Assembly: GCA_902782795.1 (NCBI GenBank) | Contig: CACZOT010000169.1 | Location: forward strand, 1 to 7,645 | DNA: 7,645 nucleotides | Origin: an uncultured Eubacteriales bacterium | Lineage (GTDB): Bacteria; Bacillota; Clostridia; Christensenellales; Aristaeellaceae | Direction: 5' to 3' | Part shown: in pieces, positions 1 through 6,249 of the stretch | Position numbering within the stretch: the stretch's first letter is position 1 | How the letters are laid out: each line of letters begins with the position of its first letter | The notes under the pieces: generated by a model | What the model was told of the DNA's origin: nothing | Seen by the model: only the letters and a program-made list of their open reading frames with translations | Database searches by the model: none | Made by a program: the position numbers and the translations under genes

Positions 1-158
1 AAGACGCTGGAGAGTTTCCCGGAGCGGATGACGCTGCCGGGGAGGTAATGGTCGATGTTGAAATCCACACAGTCGAAGCCTGCCTCGGCGATCATGCCAA
101 AGCCCTTGTCGATGCCGTGGTCGTCCAGGATGGGGGCGGTCTGTACGCTGAGCTTCAT
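1..158 (-). CDS. Sugar phosphate isomerase/epimerase-like protein, N-terminal part
   Basis: The reverse strand reads from an ATG at 158-156 without a stop to the window edge, giving 52 residues that begin MKLSVQTAPILDD. The pattern is a short first beta strand (KLSVQT), then a helix ending in a 'IAEAGFDCVDFNID' segment. This is typical of the first beta-alpha-beta unit of xylose-isomerase-like TIM barrels, the family of sugar phosphate isomerases/epimerases and AP endonuclease family 2. Family members isomerise or epimerise sugars or related small molecules in the cytoplasm, but the substrate cannot be told from this fragment. A GAGG ribosome binding site lies 8 bases upstream of the ATG. The gene is transcribed divergently from pcrA and has its own promoter at about 269-279. 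The start is well supported; the family call rests on the N-terminus only, since the metal-binding residues are outside the window. Confidence 0.7.
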   Translation of the reverse strand, partial: MKLSVQTAPILDDHGIDKGFGMIAEAGFDCVDFNIDHYLPGSVIRSGKLSSV

Positions 159-268
159 GGAAAATGCCTCGCTTTCGATTCTGGCGTTCCGCTTGGGAAC
201 CCTCGTCGTGTCTGCCGGCGATTCTTGCGGGAAAGCGTCGGTCAGGGCCCCGTGGGATCCCCGAAGGG

Positions 269-279
269 ATTATACCACA
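269..279 (-). promoter_or_regulatory. Extended -10 promoter for the leftward isomerase-like gene
   Basis: On the reverse strand this segment reads TGTGGTATAAT: a perfect -10 hexamer TATAAT (274-269) preceded by the TGn extended -10 element, here within the TRTG form common in Gram-positive promoters. At spacings of 16-19 bases upstream there is only GC-rich sequence and no recognisable -35, so the extended -10 would have to carry recognition. Initiation would fall near 262, leaving a leader of roughly 100 bases before the ATG at 158. I saw no riboswitch or strong attenuator in that leader. Confidence 0.65.
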
Positions 280-309
280 CGGCGCCTCCCGCGCGCCACC
301 CCCCCGCCG

Positions 310-338
310 TTGCGGGAAGCGGGGTTTTGTGGTATGAT
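310..338 (+). promoter_or_regulatory. Sigma-A type promoter of the pcrA-ligA gene run
   Basis: A -35-like TTGCGG (310-315) is followed after exactly 17 bases by TATGAT (333-338), with TGG directly upstream of the -10 (330-332), an extended -10. The -35 matches consensus only in its first three bases. Expected initiation is near 345, giving a leader of about 50 bases before the pcrA ATG at 397. Position, spacing and the shared core with the two other promoters in the window make it convincing. Confidence 0.7.
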
Positions 339-380
339 GTATACAGAAAAATACGCCCTTCGCGCCCTTCGCGGAGCGGG

Positions 381-388
381 AAAAGGAA
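381..388 (+). promoter_or_regulatory. Ribosome binding site deciding the pcrA start
   Basis: AAAAGGAA lies 8 bases before the ATG at 397. It selects that ATG over in-frame upstream ATGs, the first at 55, which lie upstream of the promoter and encode no helicase-like sequence. Confidence 0.75.
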
Positions 389-396
389 TCCGAAGA

Positions 397-2694
397 ATGA
401 TCGATTACAACCAGCTCAATCCCATGCAGCGGGAGGCCGTGCTCTACGGCGAGGGCCCGCTGCTCATCCTCGCTGGCGCGGGCTCGGGCAAGACCCGCGT
501 GCTCACCTACCGCATCGCCCGCCTTCTGGAGATGGGCGTGCCGGCCTGGTCCATCCTCGCCATCACCTTCACCAACAAGGCCGCGCGGGAGATGCGCGAG
601 AGAGTCATGGCGCTCAGCGGCGAATCGGCCGAGGAGGCCTGGATCTCGACGTTCCACTCCGCCTGCGTGCGCATCCTCCGGCGCGACATCGAAAAGCTCG
701 GCTACAAGCGCTCCTTCGCCATCTACGACGAGGACGATTCCATGACCGTGGTCAAAAACGCCATGAAGACGGTGGAGATCAACGACAAGGAGACGCCGCC
801 GCGCTACGTGCGCGCCATCATTTCCGACCGGAAAAACCGCCTGCAATCCGCCGAGGAATGGCTGCGCAGCGCCCGCCCGGACGCCCGCAACGAGAAGATC
901 TTCAAGGTGATGGAGATCTACGACAAGCAGCTCAGGGAGAACAACGCCCTGGATTTTGACGACCTGCTCGTCAAGACGCTGGAGCTGCTCGTGCAGAACC
1001 CGCCGGTGCTCGAGGGCTACCGACAGAAGTTCTCGAACATCCTCGTGGACGAGTACCAGGACACCAACCAGGTGCAGTACGAGCTGGTGCGCCTGCTGGT
1101 GGGGGAAAAGCGCAACATCTGCGTGGTCGGCGACGACGATCAATCCATCTACGGCTGGCGCGGCGCGGACATCCGCAACATCCTCAATTTCGAAAAGGAC
1201 TTCAAGGGCTGCAAGGTGGTCAAGCTCGAGCAGAACTACCGCTCCGACGGGAACATCCTGGACGCGGCCAACGCCATCATCGCCCACAACGCCTCCCGCA
1301 AGGAGAAGCACCTCTGGACCAAGGCCCAGAAGGGCGACAGGATCCACCTCTACGGCGCCCTGGACGAGCGCGACGAGGCCCATTGGATCTGCATGCAGAT
1401 GAACGCCCTCAAGCGGCAGGATTTCACCTACGGCGACATGGCCGTGCTCTACCGCACCAACGCCCAGAGCCGCGTCATTGAAGAAGCGCTCGTGCGCTCC
1501 GGCATCCCCTACACGGTGTACGGGGGCATGCGCTTCTACGACCGCAAGGAAGTGCGAGATCTCGTGGCCTACCTGCGGGTGCTCAACAACCCGGACGACG
1601 ACGTCTCCGCCATGCGCGTCCTCAACGAGCCCAAGCGGGGCATCGGCGAGACCACGCAGGAGAAGATCCTCGCCCACGCCCAGCGGGAGGGTATCTCCTT
1701 CTTCGCGGCGGTGCTGGATTGGGAAAACATCGGCCTTCCCAAGCGGGCGGCCATGATGGTCGAGGATTTCGCGGGCCAGCTCACGGAGCTGTTCGCCCTG
1801 CGCTTCGAGCTGCCCGCCGACGAGCTGGTCAAAAAGCTCCTGGAGATCACCCATTACGAGGATCAGTTCCGCAAGACCAAGTCCGACGAGAACGAAATGC
1901 GCCTGCAGAACATCTCCGAATTCCAGGGCGCTGTGGCCCAGTTCACGGAGCAGTATCCCGAGGGCGGCCTCGAGGCCTTCCTGGAGAACGTCGCCCTGGT
2001 CACGGATCTGGACAGCATGCAGGGCGCGCGCAGCGCCGTCACCCTCATGACGCTCCACGCCGCCAAGGGCCTGGAGTTCCCGGTGGTGTTCATCGCCGGA
2101 ATGGAGGAGAACATCTTCCCGACCACGCGCTCCACCTTCGAAGAGCCCCTCATGGAGGAGGAGCGCCGCCTGTGTTACGTGGGCGTCACCCGCGCCATGA
2201 AAAAGCTCTTCCTCGTGCACGCCAACACCCGCATGCTCTACGGCGCGCGCAGCGCCAACGCCGCTTCCCGCTTCATCGAGGAGATCCCCGCGGAGCTCAT
2301 CGATACCGGCCGTCGCGGCGCGGCCTCCGCGCCATCCCACGGCCCGGCGAGCATCCCGCGCCCGCCCCGCCCGCAACGCGCGTCCGTCGGGGGAGAGACC
2401 GGCGCGCTGGGCATCCCCGGCCTGAGAAAGGGGTTCGGGAATCCCGCCTCCGCCGCGCCCTTCCCGGGAGCGCCCGCGCCGCAGGCGAAGTTCGTGCCCA
2501 GCCAGGCCCGCGCCGTGCAAAAGACCGAGCTCTTCCACGAGGGCGACAGGGTCCTGCACCGGCTCTTCGGCAAGGGCACGGTGGTGGAGATGCGCAACGT
2601 GAACGGCTCCGTGCGCGTGGTGATCCGCTTTGACGAGCGCGGCGACAAAATCTTCCCGGCCGACACCGCGCCGGTGGTGAAGATCGCCGAATGA
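397..2694 (+). CDS. pcrA: ATP-dependent DNA helicase PcrA (UvrD family, SF1A)
   Basis: This 765-residue 3'-5' helicase unwinds DNA during nucleotide excision and mismatch-type repair and rolling-circle replication, and strips RecA or stalled RNA polymerase from DNA. All SF1 motifs are visible: Q motif LNPMQREA (7-14), Walker A AGAGSGKT (26-33), Ia TFTNKAAREMRER (57-69), Walker B VDEYQDTNQ (217-225), III VGDDDQSIYGWRG (244-256), IV QNYRS (279-283), V TLHAAKGLEF (552-561) and VI VGVTRA (595-600). Domains 1A/1B and 2A/2B follow the usual order. After a Pro/Ala/Gly-rich linker (about 635-705), the C-terminus (about 711-765) is the Tudor-like module of PcrA (EGDRVLHRLFGKGTV), known in the family to contact RNA polymerase. 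Length is slightly above the usual 720-740. The start at 397 has a good ribosome binding site and begins immediately before the conserved N-terminal motif. The gene is first in the run that leads to ligA. UvrD is the only serious alternative name; PcrA fits a Gram-positive next to ligA. Confidence 0.95.
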   Translation: MIDYNQLNPMQREAVLYGEGPLLILAGAGSGKTRVLTYRIARLLEMGVPAWSILAITFTNKAAREMRERVMALSGESAEEAWISTFHSACVRILRRDIEKLGYKRSFAIYDEDDSMTVVKNAMKTVEINDKETPPRYVRAIISDRKNRLQSAEEWLRSARPDARNEKIFKVMEIYDKQLRENNALDFDDLLVKTLELLVQNPPVLEGYRQKFSNILVDEYQDTNQVQYELVRLLVGEKRNICVVGDDDQSIYGWRGADIRNILNFEKDFKGCKVVKLEQNYRSDGNILDAANAIIAHNASRKEKHLWTKAQKGDRIHLYGALDERDEAHWICMQMNALKRQDFTYGDMAVLYRTNAQSRVIEEALVRSGIPYTVYGGMRFYDRKEVRDLVAYLRVLNNPDDDVSAMRVLNEPKRGIGETTQEKILAHAQREGISFFAAVLDWENIGLPKRAAMMVEDFAGQLTELFALRFELPADELVKKLLEITHYEDQFRKTKSDENEMRLQNISEFQGAVAQFTEQYPEGGLEAFLENVALVTDLDSMQGARSAVTLMTLHAAKGLEFPVVFIAGMEENIFPTTRSTFEEPLMEEERRLCYVGVTRAMKKLFLVHANTRMLYGARSANAASRFIEEIPAELIDTGRRGAASAPSHGPASIPRPPRPQRASVGGETGALGIPGLRKGFGNPASAAPFPGAPAPQAKFVPSQARAVQKTELFHEGDRVLHRLFGKGTVVEMRNVNGSVRVVIRFDERGDKIFPADTAPVVKIAE

Positions 2695-2699
2695 GCGTT

Positions 2700-2707
2700 G
2701 GAAGGGG
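2700..2707 (+). promoter_or_regulatory. Ribosome binding site of the broken kinase gene
   Basis: GGAAGGGG lies 7 bases before a GTG at 2715. It favours that GTG over the ATG at 2691, which overlaps the pcrA stop and has no equivalent site. The GTG start gives an N-terminus (MKRRGLFIVQG) that begins directly with the first beta strand. Confidence 0.6.
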
Positions 2708-2714
2708 TGTCTGC

Positions 2715-2947
2715 GTGAAGCGCCGCGGGCTGTTCATCGTCCAAGGGCTGCCCTGCTCGGGCAAGAGCGCCGTCTCGCGCTTCTTTTGGCGGAACGGGGA
2801 ACAGTCCGCTTCGTGGACGAGGGCACGGGAGACCATCCCGCGGATGGGGAGTTCCTCGCCCTCGCGCCTGCGGGAACGGTTTCGGAGCGGGAGGAGATCG
2901 TCTCCCTGGCCGGCCTTCCTGAAGCCGGGCGCCTGCAAACCCTGTAA
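2715..2947 (+). pseudogene. Frameshifted and truncated P-loop kinase-like gene
   Basis: From GTG 2715 the frame encodes a beta strand and Walker A loop (GLFIVQGLPCSGKSAVSRFF, residues 5-24). After the T run at 2784-2787 this frame turns into Arg/Ser-rich, low-order sequence up to a stop at 2979-2981. The neighbouring frame, entered at TTG 2786, instead reads LAERGTVRFVDEGTGDHPAD and on to EREEIVSLAGLPEAG before TAA at 2945-2947. This is the expected continuation of a small P-loop kinase: a helix, then the second strand with an acidic VDEG. One extra T in the run would join the two halves into a 77-residue product. Even joined, the product lacks most of a kinase fold, so the C-terminal part is missing as well. 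I infer a decayed gene, or a single-base assembly error on top of an older truncation. The lack of a lid or Walker B region makes activity unlikely. Substrate is unknown. The gene lies 20 bases after pcrA and 30 before an intact P-loop kinase that is not an obvious duplicate of it. Confidence 0.65.
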
Positions 2948-2977
2948 AGAGAACCGCGCCGAAGGGAGCGATCGGTC

Positions 2978-3493
2978 ATGAAGCGGGTCATCGTCATCGG
3001 CTGCCCGGGCGCGGGCAAGAGCACCTTCTCCCTCGCCCTCGCGCGGGCGACCGGCCTGCCCCTGTTCCACCTGGATCGGATGAACTGGAACGAGGACGGC
3101 ACGGCCGTGCCCAAACCAGTGTTCCGGGAGCGTCTCGCCCAGGCCATGGCCCGGCCGCGCTGGATCCTCGACGGGAACTACATGGGCACGATGGCCGAGC
3201 GCGTGGCCGCGTGCGACGGCGTGTTTTTCCTGGATTACCCGCGGGAAGTCTGCCTGGAGGGAGCCCTGCGGCGGCGCGGGAAGCCCCGGCCGGATCTGCC
3301 CTGGGTCGAACCGGAAGGGGAGATCGAGGCGGAGTTTTTGCGCTTTATCGAATCCTTCGCCGAGGAGAGCCGTCCGAAGATCCTGAAGCTGCTGGAGGCG
3401 CATCCGGAAAAGGAGAGATTCGTCTTCACGGCCAGAGCCCAGGCGGAGGCGTATCTGGAAAGAATTACAGCCCAAGCGGGAGGCTGCCTATGA
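2978..3493 (+). CDS. Small P-loop kinase, FlaR/adenylate-kinase-like family
   Basis: This 171-residue soluble protein begins with a strand and Walker A GCPGAGKST (8-16). It continues with a HLDRMNW segment (31-37), the RWILDGNY motif (61-68) and a strand ending VFFLDYPRE (82-90), then an Arg-rich stretch RRRGKPRP (97-104) that could be a lid. This order is characteristic of the small nucleotide-kinase-like proteins annotated as 'DNA topology modulation protein FlaR' or adenylate-kinase-related ATPase. The FlaR name is historical, and the true substrate of most members is not known. The length matches the family (about 165-190). An AAGGGAG ribosome binding site lies 9 bases before the ATG. The stop overlaps the next start by four bases (ATGA), so translation of the two is probably coupled. 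The ATP-binding role is well supported; a nucleotide or small-molecule phosphoryl acceptor is inferred. Confidence 0.85.
   Translation: MKRVIVIGCPGAGKSTFSLALARATGLPLFHLDRMNWNEDGTAVPKPVFRERLAQAMARPRWILDGNYMGTMAERVAACDGVFFLDYPREVCLEGALRRRGKPRPDLPWVEPEGEIEAEFLRFIESFAEESRPKILKLLEAHPEKERFVFTARAQAEAYLERITAQAGGCL
3478..3483 (+). promoter_or_regulatory. Ribosome binding site deciding the acetyltransferase-like start
   Basis: GGGAGG, inside the end of the preceding kinase gene, lies 6 bases before the ATG at 3490. It fixes the start there although the reading frame stays open back to 3211; the upstream extension shows no family-like sequence. Confidence 0.8.
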
Positions 3494-4164
3494 GCTTTCG
3501 TGAGATCGACATGCGCGCGGACCCGCGCAGCGACCACTTCGCGCACTTTCGCGCTATGGAGGACCCCTTCGTCACCATGACCGTGCCCGTCCGCCTGACG
3601 GATTGGCTGCCCCGCGTGAAGGCGGCCGGGTACCCCTTCTTTCTGAGCTTTCAGTACGCCGTCGTGCGCGCGGCGAACCGCGTTCCCGCCCTGCGGCGGC
3701 GCATCCGGGGCGAAGGCGCGGTGGAATACGATTTCTGCAACCCTTCGTATACCGTCGCCCTGCCGGACGGCACCTACCGCTACTGCAACGTGCGCGCCGA
3801 TCTGCCTTTTGAGCGGTATCTGCGCGAGAGCAAGCGCCTCCAGGAGGAGGCCGTGCGCGGCGCGGGCCTGACGGAAGAGGGCGACGTCCAGAGCTATTTC
3901 TTCGTCTCCTGCGCGCCGTGGGTCCACTACAGCGCCCTGCAGACGCCACGGCCCGGCGCGGACTTTTCCATCCCCTGCTTCACCTGGGGGAAGTACGCCG
4001 TCGAGAAGCGCCCGGCCCTGGAAGACGGCCGCCTCGTGGAGCGGGAGGAGATCACCCTGCCGCTCACCCTTATGGTGAACCACGCCCTCGTGGACGGGCG
4101 GCACATCGGGCAGTTTTTCGCCTTCCTGGAGGAGGAATTGCCCGCCATATTCCGGGAAAGCTGA
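3490..4164 (+). CDS. Chloramphenicol acetyltransferase-like acyltransferase
   Basis: This 224-residue protein is close to the usual CAT length (about 215-220). The family transfers acetyl from acetyl-CoA to a hydroxyl and works as a trimer in the cytoplasm. Visible family features are an N-terminal FREIDM, the helix-strand region GYPFFLSFQYAVVRAANRVP, a PSYTV strand, a PWVHYS segment (143-148), WGKY (166-169) and the catalytic signature NHALVDGRHIGQFF. In that signature His198 and Asp202 correspond to His195 and Asp199 of the classical enzymes. One point is unusual: a simple alignment through the PW pair places Ala149 where classical CAT has the Ser148 that supports the transition state, although a serine is one residue before it. 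The gene overlaps the preceding kinase by ATGA and ends 39 bases before ligA. Chromosomal CAT-like proteins often have no proven resistance role, so the acceptor could be chloramphenicol or another alcohol. The fold is secure; the substrate is not. Confidence 0.85.
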   Translation: MSFREIDMRADPRSDHFAHFRAMEDPFVTMTVPVRLTDWLPRVKAAGYPFFLSFQYAVVRAANRVPALRRRIRGEGAVEYDFCNPSYTVALPDGTYRYCNVRADLPFERYLRESKRLQEEAVRGAGLTEEGDVQSYFFVSCAPWVHYSALQTPRPGADFSIPCFTWGKYAVEKRPALEDGRLVEREEITLPLTLMVNHALVDGRHIGQFFAFLEEELPAIFRES

Positions 4165-4186
4165 TCTTTGGTCCGCAGCAAGATGT

Positions 4187-4194
4187 GGAAGGAG
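4187..4194 (+). promoter_or_regulatory. Ribosome binding site deciding the ligA start
   Basis: GGAAGGAG, an almost ideal anti-16S match, lies 9 bases before ATG 4204. It is itself inside the longer possible reading frame, so it argues against starts at TTG 4168 and ATG 4183, neither of which has a comparable site. Confidence 0.75.
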
Positions 4195-4203
4195 CTGGCA
4201 AGC

Positions 4204-6174
4204 ATGGACGAGATGCGCCGCCTGGTGGACAGGCTCAACGAGACGAGCTACGCTTATTATGTCCTGGACGATCCCATCATCTCCGACGCGGAGTGGGATT
4301 CCCTCTACGACCGCCTTCGCGCTTTGGAGGCGGAGACGGGCACGGTCCTGGCCGATTCGCCCACCCGGCGCGTCGGCGGCGATCCTCTGCCCTTTTTCGA
4401 GGAGCACCGCCATCTCATCCGCATGCTCTCCATGGACAAGGCCCAGACCGAGCAGGCCCTCTTCGATTGGGCGGCGCGCACGGAAAAATGGGCCGAGCAG
4501 GAGGGCGCGCCAAAGCCCAATTACGTCGTCGAGCACAAGTTCGACGGCCTCACCATCTGCCTGACGTACGAAAACGGCGAGCTGAAGCAGGCAGCCACCC
4601 GCGGCAACGGCGAGGTGGGCGAGGCCATCCTCCCGCAGGCCAAGACCATCCGCTCCATCCCGCTGACCATCCCCTATAAGGGCAAGATCGAGGTGCGCGG
4701 CGAGACATACATGCGTCTGTCCGTCCTGGAGGCCTACAACCGCACCGCCGCCGAGCCCCTCAAGAACGCGCGCAACGGCGCGGCCGGGGCGCTGCGCAAT
4801 CTCGACCCCGCCGTCACCGCGGCCCGGAAGCTGGACGCCGTGTTCTACGACGTGGGCTACATCGAGGGCCGCTCTTTCACCGACAGCGACGATATGTACG
4901 CTTTCCTGCGCGAGAACCGCTTCCCGACGCCCGCCTACCTCGCCAAGGCCGAGACCATCCGCGAGGCCGTGGAGCGCGTGCGGGAGATCGGCGAGAGCCG
5001 CGGCGGCCTGGATTACATGATCGACGGCGCCATCATCAAGGTGCGCGATTTCCGCCTGCGCGAGGCCATGGGCTCCACGGAGAAATTCCCGCGCTGGGCC
5101 ATCGCCTTCAAATACGAGGCGCAGGAATCCGTGTCCGTCCTGCGGGAAGTCACATGGGAGCTGGGGCGCACGGGCAAGCTCACGCCCCGCGCCAGACTCG
5201 ACCCGGTGGAGATCGCCGGGGCGACGGTGCAGTACGCCACCCTCAACAACTGGGCCGACATCCAGAGGAAGCGCGTGCGCATCGGCGCGAAGGTGTGGAT
5301 CCGCCGCTCCAACGAGGTCATCCCCGAGATCACCGGGCGCGTGGACGAATTCTCGCCCGAGGAACGCGACGTGGAAAAGCCGGTCAAATGCCCCAGCTGC
5401 GGGGCGGATCTGGTGGAAATCGGCGCGCATCTGTTCTGCCCGAACCGCGAGGGGTGCCTGCCGCAGATGGTCATGCGCCTGGCCCACTTCGCCGGGCGCG
5501 ACGCCATGGATATCGAGACCTTCTCGGAAAAGACCGCCGCGCAATTGGTGCGGGAGTGCGCCGTCCGGGAGCCCTGGCAGCTCTACACGCTCACGGTGGA
5601 GCAGCTCGCCGCGCTGGACCGCTTCGGCCAGAAGAAGGCGGAGAACCTCGTTTCCGCCCTGGAAAAGAGCAAGGATTGCCGCCTCGACGCCTTCCTCTTC
5701 GCCATCGGCATCCCGAACGTGGGCCGCAAGACCGCGCGGGAGCTCGCCGCGCGCGCGGGCAGCGTGGAAGGCCTGCGCGCCATGACCATGGAGGAGCTCA
5801 CCGCCATGGACGACGTGGGCGAGGTCGTCGCGGGGTCGATCGTCGGCTACTTCCAGGACGAGATGTACGTGAACAACCTGGAAAAGCTCCTCGAGATGGG
5901 CGTCAGACCCCAGTGGGAGGAGCAGAAGGCCGGAGGGCCCCTGGAGGGCATGCGCGTTGTGGTCACGGGCACGCTCGTCCATTTCAGCCGCCAGGAGGCG
6001 GAGGAGGCCGTCGTTCAGGCGGGCGGCTCGGCCGCATCCAGCGTCTCCGCCAAAACGAGCTTCGTGGTGGCGGGGGAGAAGGCGGGCTCCAAGCTGACCA
6101 AGGCCCAGGCCCTGGGCGTGGAGGTCATCGACGAGGAGGAGTTCCTGCGCCGCATCGGCCGCGCCGCGCCGTAA
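4204..6174 (+). CDS. ligA: NAD+-dependent DNA ligase LigA
   Basis: This 656-residue enzyme seals nicks in duplex DNA during replication and repair, using NAD+ to adenylate its lysine. Domain Ia (NMN binding) is at 15-35 (SYAYYVLDDPIISDAEWDSL). The adenylation domain carries the KxDG motif with Lys112 in EHKFDG, Arg133 in TRGNG, EVRGE (163-167), Lys279 in IIKV and Lys303 in FKY. The OB fold follows (LGRTGKLTP to about 380). A zinc finger comes next with Cys396, Cys399, Cys412 and Cys418. Helix-hairpin-helix repeats include GIPNVG (502-507), and a C-terminal BRCT domain runs from about 579 (VVVTGTL) to the end. The usual length is 660-680, so it is complete. Several otherwise well-kept motifs differ: TRGNG for TRGDG, ATLNN for ATLHN and RSNEVIP for RAGDVIP. 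This suggests a divergent clostridial LigA subgroup; activity is still expected because the catalytic residues remain. It is last in the run starting with pcrA. Confidence 0.96.
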   Translation: MDEMRRLVDRLNETSYAYYVLDDPIISDAEWDSLYDRLRALEAETGTVLADSPTRRVGGDPLPFFEEHRHLIRMLSMDKAQTEQALFDWAARTEKWAEQEGAPKPNYVVEHKFDGLTICLTYENGELKQAATRGNGEVGEAILPQAKTIRSIPLTIPYKGKIEVRGETYMRLSVLEAYNRTAAEPLKNARNGAAGALRNLDPAVTAARKLDAVFYDVGYIEGRSFTDSDDMYAFLRENRFPTPAYLAKAETIREAVERVREIGESRGGLDYMIDGAIIKVRDFRLREAMGSTEKFPRWAIAFKYEAQESVSVLREVTWELGRTGKLTPRARLDPVEIAGATVQYATLNNWADIQRKRVRIGAKVWIRRSNEVIPEITGRVDEFSPEERDVEKPVKCPSCGADLVEIGAHLFCPNREGCLPQMVMRLAHFAGRDAMDIETFSEKTAAQLVRECAVREPWQLYTLTVEQLAALDRFGQKKAENLVSALEKSKDCRLDAFLFAIGIPNVGRKTARELAARAGSVEGLRAMTMEELTAMDDVGEVVAGSIVGYFQDEMYVNNLEKLLEMGVRPQWEEQKAGGPLEGMRVVVTGTLVHFSRQEAEEAVVQAGGSAASSVSAKTSFVVAGEKAGSKLTKAQALGVEVIDEEEFLRRIGRAAP

Positions 6175-6189
6175 AGATTCGCAAAAATC

Positions 6190-6218
6190 GTTCCATTCGC
6201 GGCGGAATGTGGTATACT
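6190..6218 (+). promoter_or_regulatory. Promoter of yicC-gmk
   Basis: TATACT (6213-6218) with TGG just upstream (6210-6212) makes an extended -10. At 17 bases spacing the -35 position holds GTTCCA (6190-6195), matching consensus at three positions only. Expected initiation is around 6225, leaving a leader of about 25 bases that contains the yicC ribosome binding site. A short dyad, CATTC (6194-6198) and GAATG (6205-6209), lies across the end of the -35 and the spacer. No terminator with a T tract separates ligA from this promoter, so readthrough from ligA is also likely. Confidence 0.65.
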
Positions 6219-6235
6219 TAATTAGATACGAATCC

Positions 6236-6243
6236 GGGAGGTG
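6236..6243 (+). promoter_or_regulatory. Ribosome binding site deciding the yicC start
   Basis: GGGAGGTG lies 6 bases before ATG 6250. The in-frame GTG at 6241 overlaps this site and has no site of its own, so it is not the start. Confidence 0.85.
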
Positions 6244-6249
6244 TTTCCC

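Noticed and set aside
302..328. Terminator-like CCCCGC...GCGGGG stem followed by TTTT
   Set aside because: It overlaps the -35 and spacer of the pcrA promoter, the T run is only four bases, and no gene points into it from the left.
55..396. Upstream extension of pcrA to an ATG at 55
   Set aside because: It crosses the pcrA promoter and the divergent gene, encodes no helicase-like sequence, and the ATG at 397 has a good ribosome binding site and matches the family N-terminus.
2780..2788. Programmed -1 frameshift joining the two halves of the kinase remnant
   Set aside because: CTTCTTT is not a standard X-XXY-YYZ slippery heptamer, no downstream pseudoknot was evident, and the joined product would still be a truncated 77-residue fragment.
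2297..3475. Reverse-strand open frame of 392 codons opposite the end of pcrA and the kinase genes
   Set aside because: It is antisense to recognised proteins, of low-complexity Arg/Pro/Gly composition, with no ribosome binding site or domain.
3211..3489. Upstream extension of the acetyltransferase-like gene
   Set aside because: It overlaps the coding sequence of the P-loop kinase in another frame and is Gly/Arg-rich; the ATG at 3490 has GGGAGG at the right distance and starts the CAT-like homology.
4168..4203. Alternative ligA starts at TTG 4168 or ATG 4183
   Set aside because: Neither has a clear ribosome binding site, whereas GGAAGGAG lies 9 bases before ATG 4204.
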